DNA of 64,000 bases from Heligmosomoides polygyrus polygyrus (Eukaryota > Nematoda > Chromadorea > Rhabditida > Heligmosomidae), in the NCBI GenBank assembly GCA_947396885.1, contig OX377202.1, forward strand, positions 83,680,408 to 83,744,407, read 5' to 3'. Positions 11,470 through 22,999 of this stretch are shown one piece after another. Both the position numbers and the translations under genes were made by a program. The notes under the pieces are model-generated. The model worked only from the letters and a program-made list of their open reading frames with translations, ran no database searches and had not been told where the DNA came from. Each line of letters begins with the position of its first letter. Within the stretch, counting starts at the first letter, position 1.

Positions 11470-11691
11470 TAATTTCTCGTTGTCGTTGCTTTCAGAGTTA
11501 TGAATGTCTGAATAATGCCTAAATAGTCGTAGAATTAGCTCTTCCTCAAAATCTGAAGCTTGACTCCTATATTTGACTAATTTCGCTGCATTTAAAATCT
11601 TGGGCTGCTCTCGAGCTTTACTAACTCCAGCTCCAGCAAGCAGCGCTTTCGTCGAGCTAGTTATACCATGGCCAATCTCAAAAAACATGTT
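11470..11691 (-). CDS. Possible internal exon, unknown
   Basis: The minus-strand frame is open for about 70 codons with a balanced, charged composition, including ASDFEEELILRLFRHYSDIH. It ends in phase 0 at a good GTAAGC donor (after AATTA). The upstream boundary is weak: an in-frame TAG lies just before AACATG and the acceptor would be GCTAG with little pyrimidine tract. It sits on the same strand as, and between, the transmembrane exon (16941) and the tail exons (8417). It could be an extra exon or a chance frame. Confidence 0.25.
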
Positions 11692-14600
11692 CTAGCTCTG
11701 TTTCTGTTGTAGTTATAAAATAAGTAAGCGCCAATAAATAAATGTTTCTATTGTGTTTATATAATAAATAAGTAAACGAATGCCGAAAGAATTCAAACCA
11801 TCTTTTAAAAAAAACGAACTATTATATTCTTATTATGTAACTATGTTTTATTTATCCTAAATCTTTAAAAAATAAGAAAAAGGAGCAAAAATACGAGCCA
11901 CAATGATACTAAAATTCGAAAATTTACACCTTTGCTTGCTTTCTTAAACTTCTTGCTTTTCTTGTGTTTTTTGTTTTATATATATTGTATTCATAGATGC
12001 CGGGGAGATGCCGTAACAAAAAAGGTTCGTATGAAGGTTGTGGCGAAACGAATTTTTTATTATCTCTTTGATATAATAAATTTGACAATCATAATTTTAA
12101 TAGTTTCTTATTCAATGTTATACTATATTTTATATTGCATTTATAGAATTAAACAGTGCAATAAGTGAGGATTAGAGTCGCTCAGAGTTTCCTGGTTCAT
12201 TCGTCCCTGGAGTAAAATAAGTGAGGAGCTCGAATAGTTGCATGAAGGACGAGAGAGCAATGGCGGGGTTACAGGGCTTCCGGGACAAAGTCGAAGAGTG
12301 CGACGAGGTAGTGTCAACAAATAATTCGTGTAAACAGTGGCGGAAAACGGCTGTAAGCAGATGGTCTCCCGCTGCGGGCGCGCAAGGGATTACGGTAGCT
12401 TAAGAGATACTACACAAATAAAAGAGCGAAGTGATCCTCGAGAAGAGCGCCGCCAACAGTTTCCGCCTTCGATCGCCCAGCTGCGCCAGTCGGTGTTCAA
12501 CTACAAACTAAAGGCAGCTACAATTTAAATGCCAGGGCTCTGCGGCCTTTTGTTGGCATCCCCGTTTTTCCCAAAAAAACCCGTTAGATCTATACGATTT
12601 CTCAGTAAAACCCGACGAGAGCGGATGGACAGCTAGCGCCCCAGGGCAAAAATGAGAAAAATCAATGGGAAAGAAGCTGAGGGGAAGGAGTAAGGGAGTG
12701 AGTGACGAGAGATGAGCGCCAGAGCGAGGGCGCAGAGCGGCAGCGATGTGGGCGCGAGCTGCACGTCGCCGGTCGCTCCTGAAGGACTCCCTTCGGCATT
12801 CGGACCACGTCCAGCTCCGACGCGCTCTGGCTCAAGTTCGTCGGAATTCACGGACGAAAAAAGCGCATTTGATGTGTCACCGAGCTGCTTTATGGGTGCG
12901 AAACCCTATAAAACGGGGTTATCAGAGTGCGATATCGCCACTCCAAGAACAAACAATGAGGTTCTGCCAACGACGATATCAAGTGCGAAGTCTATTTTTG
13001 GTATAAAAAACGTATTTTTAGAGCCACGACGTTGATAAGCGATGCGATTCGGGAATGGAGAATGGGGTCCATGCTCTGTTTGTCTCTGAGCGCAAGGAGC
13101 CCCAGGGATGTGGGAAAGTCGTGGGGACGAAGAGGAGTGAAGTGGGCCAAGAAAGAAGTGATCCAAACAGAAGCAAACTCCTGGCTGGGCGGGCCCGTTG
13201 ATATGTTGTAAATCAGAATCTTGCAATTTTGTGGCTCTTGATGGTCCAGAAAAAAGATTGGTCCATGGGGTTGACATGTACTAGTTTGTAGGCGAATGAA
13301 GTCTGCTAATGAAGGCGGCGTTAAATTAGCCGAGAGGAGACGTGGTGTAATATCAGAAAGCTATGCGGAATGACTAAGAGACCCAATTTGAGCAAAAAGC
13401 ATTGAAGAACTTGTATTGTAGTCCGTAGCAGGATGAGCCATGGCAACGGTGTAGAACTAAACAGAACTGCTTTCAAAATGCGAAAATAAATAGAACAAAC
13501 ATGGTAAATAGAAAAGATTAAAGGCTTTCGTCACACTCTTCGGTCATATGTATATCTCATCTTAGAGCTGCTCACGTGAATCTTTAATAAACAAGAGCAG
13601 AACGCAGTGAGCAACTGACATCCGACAAATTCTGTCAAAAGAAAAGTTTCGTTTTAAACAGTTTATTTCATGGATGTGATTAGTTATCAGTGATCGGCAC
13701 AGCGAAAGGAAAGTGGAATGGAGCCGAATGGGATGAGAAAGCTACGGCTCTCAGCTGAAATGAGTGAGCAGCGTCTTCGATTCACGTTACCAGGACGATA
13801 AGTGGGACAAGCTGCTTGCGAGTGCTTTCGCCGCCAATTCCAAAGGAAGGCTTGGTTGGACTACATATGTAGGCACAGCTTGGGATCCAGCTGCACATGA
13901 CAGCACGGAGCCTCCAAGGAGTGGACGCGGAAAAGCGGCAGACCTAGCTCACAGACGACTCAAGACGGATAACGAAAGCGGCGCTGAGCTTGAAGAGAAA
14001 GGTTGAAAGCCATAAGGAGTGATGGTGAGGGGCCAGACGAATTTCTCGCCTCTACTCTACATCTGTCAGAGGTTAATGACTTGACTTGCTCTATTGGTAC
14101 AGCTTCTATTCCGACTCAGAAGCAGAACCGTAGCAATACATATTTTCCTTGAAGTTACACCCTAGTAGAGCACAAACACACAAGAAAGACTGTTCATGAA
14201 CTTGAAAATTCTAAAAAGTTCAGCTCAAACGTTGTGTCGCTTAGAAGTTTATTGAAACTATCCTGCAAAATCAAGATGTTATTTAATATAAAGATATAAT
14301 ATTAATATTCACTAATATATCATATAATATGATACTAATCAATGTATAATAATATAAAAGTTGTTCATAATGACGAGGAGAATATAGAAACTATTCATGA
14401 CAAATTTCACCATGCAAAAGCAAAGCTTATAACGGTCCTGGAAAATTTCCTTGTAGTTAGTCATAAGCGCTGCTCCTCTTGCTAGATGCACACTTTGCAG
14501 TTTGAATATTTCCAGTATTTTCAAATAAATAAATAAAACAAATAACCAGGATTCTCAACATTTGTGTACAATATGAATACCTATAAAAATATTTATAAAT

Positions 14601-14750
14601 TATAAATTTACATCACGAATGGTTATTAGAAAATGATTATAGAAAACGGGTATTTAAAATATTTGTTTATTTTTATTTTATTTATTCAATACACAAGGCA
14701 GCCATGGAAAAATCTCAACGCAGCCAAATACAGAACAGCAACAAGTAACA
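11692..14750. other. No recognisable gene; mixed AT-rich and GC-rich blocks
   Basis: 11700-12170 is very AT-rich and gives a hydrophobic but low-complexity open frame that I do not trust. 12200-13300 is GC-richer, with overlapping open frames on both strands and no motif. 13760-14010 has an 80-codon plus frame of unknown nature. 14270-14650 is AT-rich. Confidence 0.35.
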
Positions 14751-14984
14751 TCGTGTCATGAAAATGATAGTAACCACTTCCCTGTGACAAGCTTTAAAAT
14801 CGAGAAAAAATACGGAATGGGGATTGTATCACTCTTGAGTGAGATATAACCCGGACCTGGCTGTGCAAGTGAAAGAGTTTCAACGAATTCAATTTTAGGC
14901 GTTTTGTATCCAACTCTCCCTGAATTCTCCCAAGTTCTAGACTTGATGATGCGATAAAATTTACTAACTTCAACCTTCATTAAT

Positions 14985-15640
14985 CCCGAAGTAATTTGAA
15001 AACCGTACACACATCATTTCGCTTCCGCCGCAACCGTAGGGTGTGAAGTTGAAACTTTTGTGAAGTTAAGGAATTCCTATGTCGAGAGCCCGGTATTCTA
15101 CAGAAACCCGGCTTCTTTTGTCTCCACATCAGCTTCCTTGTAAAGTTGTTTTGTGCTTTTTCCAACAATTCAACTTCCTTCCTTTGGGAGGACAGAACGC
15201 TGATGAGCCGCATTCCATGATGGGTCTAGTATATGTTTTATACGCTCTAATTAAAACCTTCTTATCGCTGCTTGGGCGCGTGTAGCGCAGTCGGAGGAGG
15301 CGCCACTGTCGCGTGCACCCGATACCAGGTTCCTGATTCGGATTTCTCGCCCAGGCCAACCAAGCCTTCCATCCCTCCGGGGTCGGTGAATTGGTACCAG
15401 ACTTGTCTGGGAAGGATAGAGCGCTGACTTGTTCATCGGCTGGCCACCGCAAGTCATTGTATGGCCAAATACGCATTCATGTCGCCTCCACGACATCCCG
15501 TAGAAGTAGAATACGCTGGCGCATCTCAGAAGGGATTGAGTAACGCCTTCCTTTATCCTTTATCCTTATCGCTGCTTGATAAGCCCTTAAAGCTCTGGTA
15601 TAGGAGAGTTAAAGTTTTGTTGTAAAAATGCTTGATATGA
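14985..15640 (-). mobile_element. CR1-type LINE C-terminal fragment split by a SINE
   Basis: The minus strand reads LYQSFKGLSSSDKKVLIRAY, then YTRPIMECGSSAF, then VELLEKAQNNFTRKLMW and LRRKRNDVCTVFKLL. These are hallmarks of the region after the reverse transcriptase in CR1/Jockey-like LINEs. The SINE at 15275-15564 interrupts it exactly in the SSSDKK codons. Removing one target duplication restores the frame, which shows the LINE fragment was there first. Confidence 0.75.
15275..15564 (+). mobile_element. tRNA-derived SINE, family 1, with target duplication
   Basis: Best copy in the window. The 14-base direct repeat CTTATCGCTGCTTG flanks it at 15261-15274 and 15565-15578. The head GGCGCGTGTAGCGCAGTCGG contains a perfect pol III box A (TAGCGCAGTCGG). 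Box B is GTTCGGATT, and the tail is CCTTTATCCTTTATC. The target duplication is evidence of LINE-type target-primed insertion. It is inserted in the CR1-type fragment. Confidence 0.9.
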
Positions 15641-15850
15641 GAAGAAATAAGCTTCCGAAAATTCAATAGAAATCATTAAAATCAGCTCACAAATATTTTT
15701 GAGAATAAGAAATTTCAAACTCTTTTCTTCATTTTTCTCTGAACGTGCAGTTATCAGGTTGAAAGTAGAACTGACCGAAATCAGAATAAAAAGCTTTGGT
15801 CATTACTGAAACCCAATTTTCTTCACTGGCATGCCACCTTATGCTTTTTA

Positions 15851-16756
15851 CAGGGTGCGTAAAAAGTATTGACGCACTAAACATAGACGTTAAAAATCAC
15901 AACATAATGTATACAAAATGTCAACAATGATCTAGCGAACAGAATAGCATCACTTTCTTGTGGGCTTCTTTGCTGCGAATGCAGGGACGAGGACGCCGAG
16001 GGAAGGCATCGACGGTGCGCCGCAAGTAGTCCACGCCGAATTCGTTCTACATTTGACCTTCAGTGACTTGATACTTTCGTGCATTCAACATGTAAAAGTG
16101 TTGCATACTCTTCAAGGACCTCCAAAGTGTTAATTCTGGCGGAAGGCTCGCTGCAAGGGAGGCGCATCTGGCCAGTATCATGGTTTGTGCGTTCGTCACA
16201 AGCGCCTGTCGTTTTCATGGATACAGGAGTGAAGGTAAATCAGTAGAATTATCTGTATCGATGTCTTTAAGAAGCAGCTGGTTTCTTGTCTCAAATCCCA
16301 CATCGACAGCAAGCCATATGTCTTCCAGCAGGATTAGACTCCTGTGCAGAGTCGAGGATTGTTCAGGACTGGGGCGGCGCCAACTTGGAGGACATTATTT
16401 CGGCAGAGGAATGATCTCTGTATATACCGGATTTGAATCCGCTGAATTACCCTATATGGGAAGTTTTGGAAAACACGGCTTGCGCTACTTCCCACAGAAG
16501 TATGAAGTCAGTGAAGGACGATATGGTCAAAGCATGAAGCGAAATCGACATGGACTAGTTGCGGCGCACCGTCGATGCCTTTCCTCGTCTGCCTCCCTTC
16601 TGCATTCGCAGCAAAGAAGCTCATATAAAATACAAGTGATGCTATTCTGTTTGCTAGATCATTGGTGACATTTTCTATATAAATTTGTTAAATGTTATAA
16701 TGTGTTGTCATCTTTAACGCTTACGTTTAGTGCGTCACTACTTTTTACGCACCCTG
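15851..16756. mobile_element. Foldback Tc1/mariner derivative
   Basis: Ends are inverted: CAGGGTGCGTAAAAAGTA at 15851 and its complement at 16756. The similarity continues inward for about 250-300 bases on each side. The right arm carries the 3' end of an IS630/Tc1/mariner transposase, reading PDLNPLNYPIWEVLENTAC and RRTVDAFPR. The left arm carries an inverted second copy of the same 3' end (VTEGQM, then RRTVDAFPRRP on the complementary strand). TA precedes the left end; the right flank is GT. The N-terminal part of the transposase is missing, so it is non-autonomous. Confidence 0.8.
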
Positions 16757-16940
16757 GTGATTCCGCAATTGATCCTTATTCGCACTCCTACTCGCAAATC
16801 ATTCAGTATAGTTGCTCACAGTTGCTCTAAGACAACAAAATACCATCAAAAGCGACAAAACTAGTGTCTGACTGTTGAACACGCTCTAGTTGTACACATC
16901 CAAAAAGGAGCCTTTGAAAATGAATAATCAAAAGACGCAC

Positions 16941-17082
16941 CATGAAGACGATGACGAAGAGTGCAAGGAGAACGGCTGCGAGCACGATCACCATTGGCGG
17001 TCCACGTTCCTGAGGTTGGGCGAGTGTCAATGGAAGTGGGGCAGGAACTTCACAGGAGTCGCCAGTGAAGCCAAACGGACAT
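16941..17082 (-). CDS. EGF-tail plus transmembrane exon
   Basis: The minus-strand exon starts after a TTTCAG acceptor with one base of a split codon, then reads CPFGFTGDSCE (the C5-C6 end of an EGF-like domain). A short PAPLPLTLAQPQERGPP stalk follows, then the transmembrane helix MVIVLAAVLLALFVIVFM, ending at a GTGCGT donor in phase 0. If the donor is not used, the frame stays open to TAG at 16827. It is a single-pass type I membrane protein segment. Phase and topology fit the cytoplasmic exons at 8417-7874, implying an intron of about 8.5 kb filled with repeats. The next exon upstream (remaining EGF cysteines) was not found with confidence. Confidence 0.5.
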
Positions 17083-17123
17083 CTGAAACGACGGAGTTGT
17101 TAGCGCGGGGTCTGAACGTTTGT

Positions 17124-17702
17124 TTAGGCACTGATAAGGAGTGAGCATGTGATTTCGTCACAGGGCTCTGTGTCAGAGGCAACGAGCGATTCTTCCGGTA
17201 AAAGCGCAGCTTCAACAGCGGTAGAAGTCGGTGGCCGGTGCTGCTGGAGTGCGTAGACTAATCCACCAAGAGATGTGGGGCCAGGGAGCCGATCGCGAAC
17301 GAAGTGGTCGTGAAGTCCGACGACGCTTCGTTGCCTTTTTACCGCCCGAGGCCATGGGGAATCGATGCGAGGCGGCGGCGGATTCGAGACTTCGCCAACA
17401 ACCACTATAGCGTGGTTTTCGAGCGAGACATTCTTGACCGCTGCCGACGTCCGATACCAAATGGCCGGCCGCCTTCTTTCGAGATGGAGCTTGCAGGGGA
17501 GGGTATCAGGAGTATGCTTGAACGGCGAAAATGAATAAGACCGCCTGCGAAATCTCCACCATTCTTGTGGTAGAGAAGTATGTTCTGTAAATTCCTTCAA
17601 CCTACTGACTTGGGAGTTTTGGAAGTTTAGTATGTAATCGCGCATTCGCACTAGGGAGTGTCTTCCAAATATCGAAGGAGAAAAAGCAAGAGTAGTCTTC
17701 AT
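17124..17702 (-). CDS. Long open frame, possible exon region, unknown
   Basis: 192 codons are open on the minus strand, unusual for non-repeat sequence here. The sequence includes LPGPTSLGGLVYAL, which is faintly laminin-G-like, and ends EPCDEITC just before the EGF/transmembrane exon. I could not find an in-frame splice joining it to that exon: the obvious donors give the wrong phase. It may be partly coding extracellular sequence or a chance frame. Confidence 0.25.
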   Translation of the reverse strand: MKTTLAFSPSIFGRHSLVRMRDYILNFQNSQVSRLKEFTEHTSLPQEWWRFRRRSYSFSPFKHTPDTLPCKLHLERRRPAIWYRTSAAVKNVSLENHAIVVVGEVSNPPPPRIDSPWPRAVKRQRSVVGLHDHFVRDRLPGPTSLGGLVYALQQHRPPTSTAVEAALLPEESLVASDTEPCDEITCSLLISA

Positions 17703-17709
17703 AGGTGTG

Positions 17710-18870
17710 GGTCAGACGTTCGCATCTTTGATTTTGAGGTATTTTTCATATTTTCTGAATAATCTACGTTTAGAATGTAGGTAGTGTCTTACGCAAGTAT
17801 GCGATTCTAAAGTAATCTTTAACAGTTCTTAATTCGGTATGTCGAAGAACTTTTCGAAAACAGATTATTCTTTTCCTTCTTTTTTCTACTATCTAAGGAG
17901 AGAGATCCTCGCAGTAGAAGTCAGTTCAATTTAGCCGTTGGGACATAGCCTGGATCGAAAATACTGCGAAAGCGGAGAGCCTGATCTTCAGAAGCACACG
18001 CCACTGGTTGGATTAAGAACATGGAAATATATAAGCTGCACCACTCCGTGAAAAAGAAAGTCATTAAGTTCCAAGACACTGTGCCAAATAGGAATATGCA
18101 GTACGCGATCGACTACTGCATAGCGGGATCGAATTTAAAGACATCTCCAATGATACGAACAGCCCTTAATCTTTCAAGCTTCATTAACAGATGCAGATCT
18201 CGCTATGATGTTCAATATATTAATACCAAAGCTATCTATGGATTTTGTGGTTTTCCTCAGCTACCGCTGGCAATGCCTTAGAGAGGCAAGCTCGGACTTT
18301 TGATTTTGATTTTTCCTATACTGCAGAGATCTCTAGCTCAGGCCAGTCCATGTGAGTCGTTCCCTGTGCCGGGCTCTAAAGACACCGATTCTCGTCCACC
18401 ACCTAATGGTCCAAGATGCCGTGTTAATTTTCCTCTCCTGCCTGCTTTCTGTATTTTTTATTAATGGCGTGTTGCGCTCCAATTTAGTTCACGTCTTCTT
18501 TCTGATTCCTACTTAAAGTTTTTCCAACATTAAACAGATAAATAGGAATGAGGACAACAATGGGAAAATTGTTCTCGTTGTTTCGTTAAGCAACCGTATT
18601 AGTACATATCATCCTGGGCTGTGCTACACAGCAATATAGAGAGAAACATCTGAACTATAGAGAAAAAAGGAAAAGGCCCTCCCAATTGCTTCCCATACCA
18701 GTCTACTATTTTAGGTTTTATTTACATGATACGGCAAAAAAAAAACGCAATTCTTTAAAACGATTTTCAGAAAGTACGCACGTCACCACAAATCGAAGGC
18801 TTTTCGCCTATGAAAATTTCTCCAAAACTGGGACACTGCCATCTATTTAAATGCACTTTTTAAACGCTAC
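17710..18870. other. No recognisable gene
   Basis: Short frames without motifs. 18021-18281 plus is open for 86 codons but is not recognised. Confidence 0.35.
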
Positions 18871-18877
18871 ACATATC

Positions 18878-18990
18878 TGGTTGTGTAAGTCGTAGCATCG
18901 CTGCCCGGAAAGCAGGAGGTGTGAGTTCAAGCTCGGCCTGCGCAAAAGTTTTGATCGCAACTAAGCATCCTTCTAACAGCATCTATCTTC
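18878..18990 (+). mobile_element. tRNA-like SINE, family 2 (diverged)
   Basis: Contains GTAGCATCGCTGCCCGG, box B-like AGTTCAAGCTCGG and the conserved 3' extension AAGTTTTGATCGCAACTAAG followed by TAACAGC. It is diverged from the copies at 9049 and 43090. Confidence 0.5.
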
Positions 18991-19525
18991 TGTAACAGCC
19001 GCTCTATGCTTAAGCGAAAATAAAAGAAACTACGCATATCCATACTTACTCTATATATTTCAAAGTTCTTTTCCTACATATTGCGAATTTCCTGAACAAG
19101 AAGTGCACCAAGTTGCTTTTAGCAGACCTTGAACGTTGAAACCCACAAATTTAATTTTTTCGAAATTTTATAGACATTTTACAAGTTCTAACCGATAGTG
19201 TGTCAGTAGTTGCAAAACCTTCTAAATTCGAGTTCATTAAAAATATGATATAGTGCCATTACCAGCAAAGAAAGCGAAAAAAGTAAGGACCCTGACTGAT
19301 CGTCGAACTTTCGGGAATAGTTGAGATCGGAGATAACACATTACCTAGCACAAATAATGTTACCAAAACTTTCAAAAGTCTGTCAAAGCTTCTGCCCACT
19401 GGAATGGGTTAAGCTGTGAAGCTGATTTGATGGAAGCATGTGTTGAGGTAAACTGATTATTTTCGCAGAAACAGAATGACAGGGAAGAAAGGAGCAGGAA
19501 ACAGGGAGGAATCAGCAGTTCTTAC

Positions 19526-19620
19526 CAATCGGAGGCGAATGTGGGTACGATTGATACTCCAGGTGGTGGAGAGGTGTTCGCCGCGTCTTCTTGGCGATCG
19601 TCAGGTGGCCGACTAGTCAG
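19526..19620 (-). CDS. Candidate extracellular exon (Pro/Ser/Thr-rich)
   Basis: The minus strand reads 31 codons including SRPPDDRQEDAANTSPPPG and VSIVPTFASD, ending in phase 2 at a good GTAAGA donor. The acceptor would be GGCCAG at 19621-19626. A proline/threonine-rich linker fits a stalk of a membrane protein. The end phase cannot join directly to the exon at 17082 (it would create TGA), so at least one exon must lie between if they belong together. Confidence 0.35.
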
Positions 19621-19639
19621 CTGGCCGTTATCTATTAGC

Positions 19640-22600
19640 TAATGTTGCGCTAATCCTCCCGCCTCCCGACAACTTCTCGCGTTGATAGTAAGGTGTGCCT
19701 CGTAATGTGTAATGTTAGATGGACCGCATTTCACAGCCGCAACTCTATTAACCTCGGATGACATTGAGCGATGGGTGGACTTGGTGCCACCCTTGCGGAC
19801 GAGCAGCTCCTCAGGAAACGCGTTTTATTCACTAAGACCTGAAATTCCCTTTACAGAAAGAAGGAAGACATTTTTATTCAAGATAATGTATAGGATAGTT
19901 TATTTGTAGAAACAAAGGGACTTTTTCAAAGAGGAAAAAGTAGTAGAGGGAAGAAGAACAAAAGCGAGTAGTACTGGAAAATGGAAATGAGTAAAGTGAA
20001 TAGGTTTACCTCTTCAATGACCTCAAAATGATTGTGTGCTTCTACAATAGCCGTGCAATGCAAAAAGCCCAAAATTAGTGTTATGTAAACAAAACTATGA
20101 GACGTGTGAACTAAAAGTATTGAGTTTAGAAAATAAGAAAAAATCGGGAATTAAAAAATCGAAGAAAAAAATCAAGAAAAAATAAGAAAAGTACTGACAC
20201 TAGGATTATACTGCTATAATATAGTCCTAACGTCTCCTGACCCAGATCCTAAATTTGAATTTAATTTCGACTTCAAGTTTCCGGGGTTCAAGCAGTAACG
20301 CTGCATAACACAAAAAACGAGGTTTTCTGCAGCTAGGGAAAGTGGCCCATATTGTTAAGCTTTTGCAGGCATCCCATGTATTCATATGTATTCTATATCC
20401 ACTTTAAATTACATTATTCTCTGCAAAAAAATATTCTCTCTTTTATTCTCTCTAAATATTAACCGAGTCTATTAAATGAGCAGTAGGCAAAAAATGGCAG
20501 TTCCTCCATTTTGCTTTCCATAAGCTATAGCTTGAAGACGTGCAAATTTTCTCTTTAAATTTCCCTACAGATGGAAATTCATGCCAACAATGTTTATGGC
20601 CATATTCGAACAAACTTCAGTTTTTGGAGTTCTGAAAAAAGGTGGCACAGAATAGCACATCCCAAAAAGGTCAGCCAGTAGCTTCAAGGCCTACGACTGC
20701 GGCCGACTATCGCGGATCGCCACATCATAAAATGGTTTCTGGTGGCAATATTGAGCGAAAACATTTAATAATATTCTATAATACTTTTATAGGTCACAAT
20801 CGATCTACTTGCGAACCACATAAACGGGATTTTAAATTGTTTAGTGAATGAAGTAGTTGATCTTCTGCAAATTGACCGTAATCAAAAACTGAAAAAATAC
20901 CAAAAAGAAAAGAAAGAACTTTTTTGATCGAGTAATGCTTCTATCGTGCAGTTGAACGTTTCGAAAAAATGCAGAATAGATGAAGATAATGTTATCCTCT
21001 TTTATAGCTCAACTAGGACAGAATAATGCTTGTCTTTTAAATAGAACTAATTTGCTTATTACCAATACTAGCCGAAGGCGGAATTCTACTGCTTCACTTC
21101 TCACGAAGCATAACAGGATTTCTTGGAAACGGATGGAAACTTCGAAACAAAGTGTTCCTACCGTAGACAACTGGTGTGATCCGCTGACATTAAAAAAGAG
21201 CCGGGACGGGTAACTCGAGACCGAAAGTTCGGTAAGCCGATCGCTCAATGTCAACACGGCTGGGAACGAGCGAGCGGTTAAGCGACTCCTCATGGCGGAG
21301 TTCGCCTTGTGCTCGGCATGGCTTAAACTCCGTCGCACATCTGGGTCGCAAAAAACGCTGAGCAGCATGCGGCGGATCGGCGGATCCAGACGACCCGCTG
21401 AGGGAATCGATGTTTCGCCGAATGGAAACGGTCGTCCATTGTCAAGGGCGGTTATTTATCCAGCGATATGAGCTTTCGGCTACACGTAACACGGAGCATC
21501 GCGTTTTTGAGCGGCTGCAGAGCAAATATGGCAGAGATCCGACTACACCATAGACTTGGAGAGCTTGAGGTCACGGGCAGAAGAACGTTCAAAAAGAGTA
21601 GGCAAGCACGACCGAAAGTATCCTAGTGAAACAGGGTTAAATCTGAGACCTCATTATCAGACGCCTCAGTGAACGGTACGTGTTCAGCAATGCTCCGAAC
21701 TAGATCTCGATTTGCAAGACCTCCACACTCAACATTCTGCTTTAATGAATGTGACGCAGGAGGAATCAGGCATGGTATGAGGACAAAAATGATAAAGGAC
21801 AGCCTTAGTCTTTGCCTTCGATATGCACCATGCATTCCATGTGTGCGGAATGGAGCGGAGGCACCTTGAACGAGTAAATCAGTGTTCAATGGACTGCAGT
21901 GGCTAGAAGATGGAAAAGTCAGTGATTTGTCCTTCCCAAATAAACCCGTTAGCAACTCCCCGACCTGAGGCCTGACTCTTATCTTATCGATACCCCTTAT
22001 ACCCCGCATAGTCCCGGATTTAATTGCTGATGAATCCAGGGAGAGATGGAAGGCCAGCTTGGTCCAGATAGGAAAGCCGAACTAAGGACCCTCTGTTTGT
22101 AGTGCCACGAAAGTCGGCGCCTCCACCAATTGCGCAACTCGACATGTTGCCCAAGAAACCTTCATGACTATTCCTACTGCTCCTGGTGTGCAGCTCTTTC
22201 AAGCGATCAGTCTGATCTTACACTTTCTGTAATCTAACGAGCTCTAAATGCATTTGTATAAACAGACAAGGAACAAAGAGGGAGCTGGTATTAAAATGCT
22301 ATTAAATAATAGTGTTAGTATTATCTGCTATAGGATGTGCCGCGCTTTCCAACTCTGCGAGATAATACAGTCAACATGAATGTGCTCTTGTGTGAGTTTA
22401 GCATACACATCATACATTGGTTCCGAAGTTCCGGAATTTTTTTTTCAGATTTCCGATTCGAATATCCCGATACGACTCATTTAAAAATCCAAGACCTGCG
22501 AAATTGCCGACCTCCTAATAATTTAAAAATCCGAGGTCCGACGAGATAGCACTGTTTGAATCAAACAATTACTCGAAGATTTTTGATCGGGTTCAATGTA

Positions 22601-22790
22601 TACCACACACTAACTAGTGGTGAATCGTTCAGAAGGGTAATACGATGGTCGTAGAATGTACGTTGCTCTGGGCGGGAGATGAACCTAACATCTTAATCCG
22701 AGATGCTCGCGAAAGTGGGCGCCTTCTTGAGTATCCAAAATGTTGTGCAAGATCAGAAAATTCAGAGAGCATAATAATGCAGCGTCCAGC
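19640..22790. other. No recognisable gene
   Basis: Mostly AT-rich with short open frames. 21200-21560 is GC-richer with open frames on both strands and no motif. 21620-22010 minus is open for 128 codons but not recognised. Confidence 0.35.
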
Positions 22791-22799
22791 GATACTCAC

Positions 22800-22959
22800 C
22801 GACAGGCGAGCTTAGCCTGGTATCGGTCGAAGAGCGCCTGATCAGCCGTCGTCGTGAAGGTGACGTTGAAGAGGTCGCACGCGGACAACGAGACTCCCAC
22901 GTCGAGCACTTCTCGCAGGTGTGGAATCAGAGGCATGGACGAGTTGTCGAGCAACGATC
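22800..22959 (-). CDS. Candidate internal exon of a secreted or membrane protein
   Basis: A 160-base minus-strand exon lies between a GTTCAG acceptor and a strong GTGAGT donor (two bases, 52 codons, two bases). It reads SLLDNSSMPLIPHLREVL, then SLSACDLFNVTF, and ends DQALFDRYQAKLACR. Two N-glycosylation sequons (NSS, NVT) and two cysteines suggest an extracellular domain. It lies upstream, on the same strand, of the EGF/transmembrane exon and could be part of that gene. The family was not recognised. Confidence 0.5.
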
Positions 22960-22999
22960 CTGAACTCGTTGTTCTATATACAGTGGATTTGTCGCGGGA

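Noticed and set aside
11932..12168. 78-codon hydrophobic open frame with apparent membrane segments
   Set aside because: It lies in very AT-rich sequence where Phe/Ile/Leu/Tyr runs arise by chance, and has no splice sites or conserved motif.
12633..13277. Overlapping GC-rich open frames on both strands
   Set aside because: All frames are open because of composition; none shows a motif, a clean exon structure or similarity to the rest of the window.
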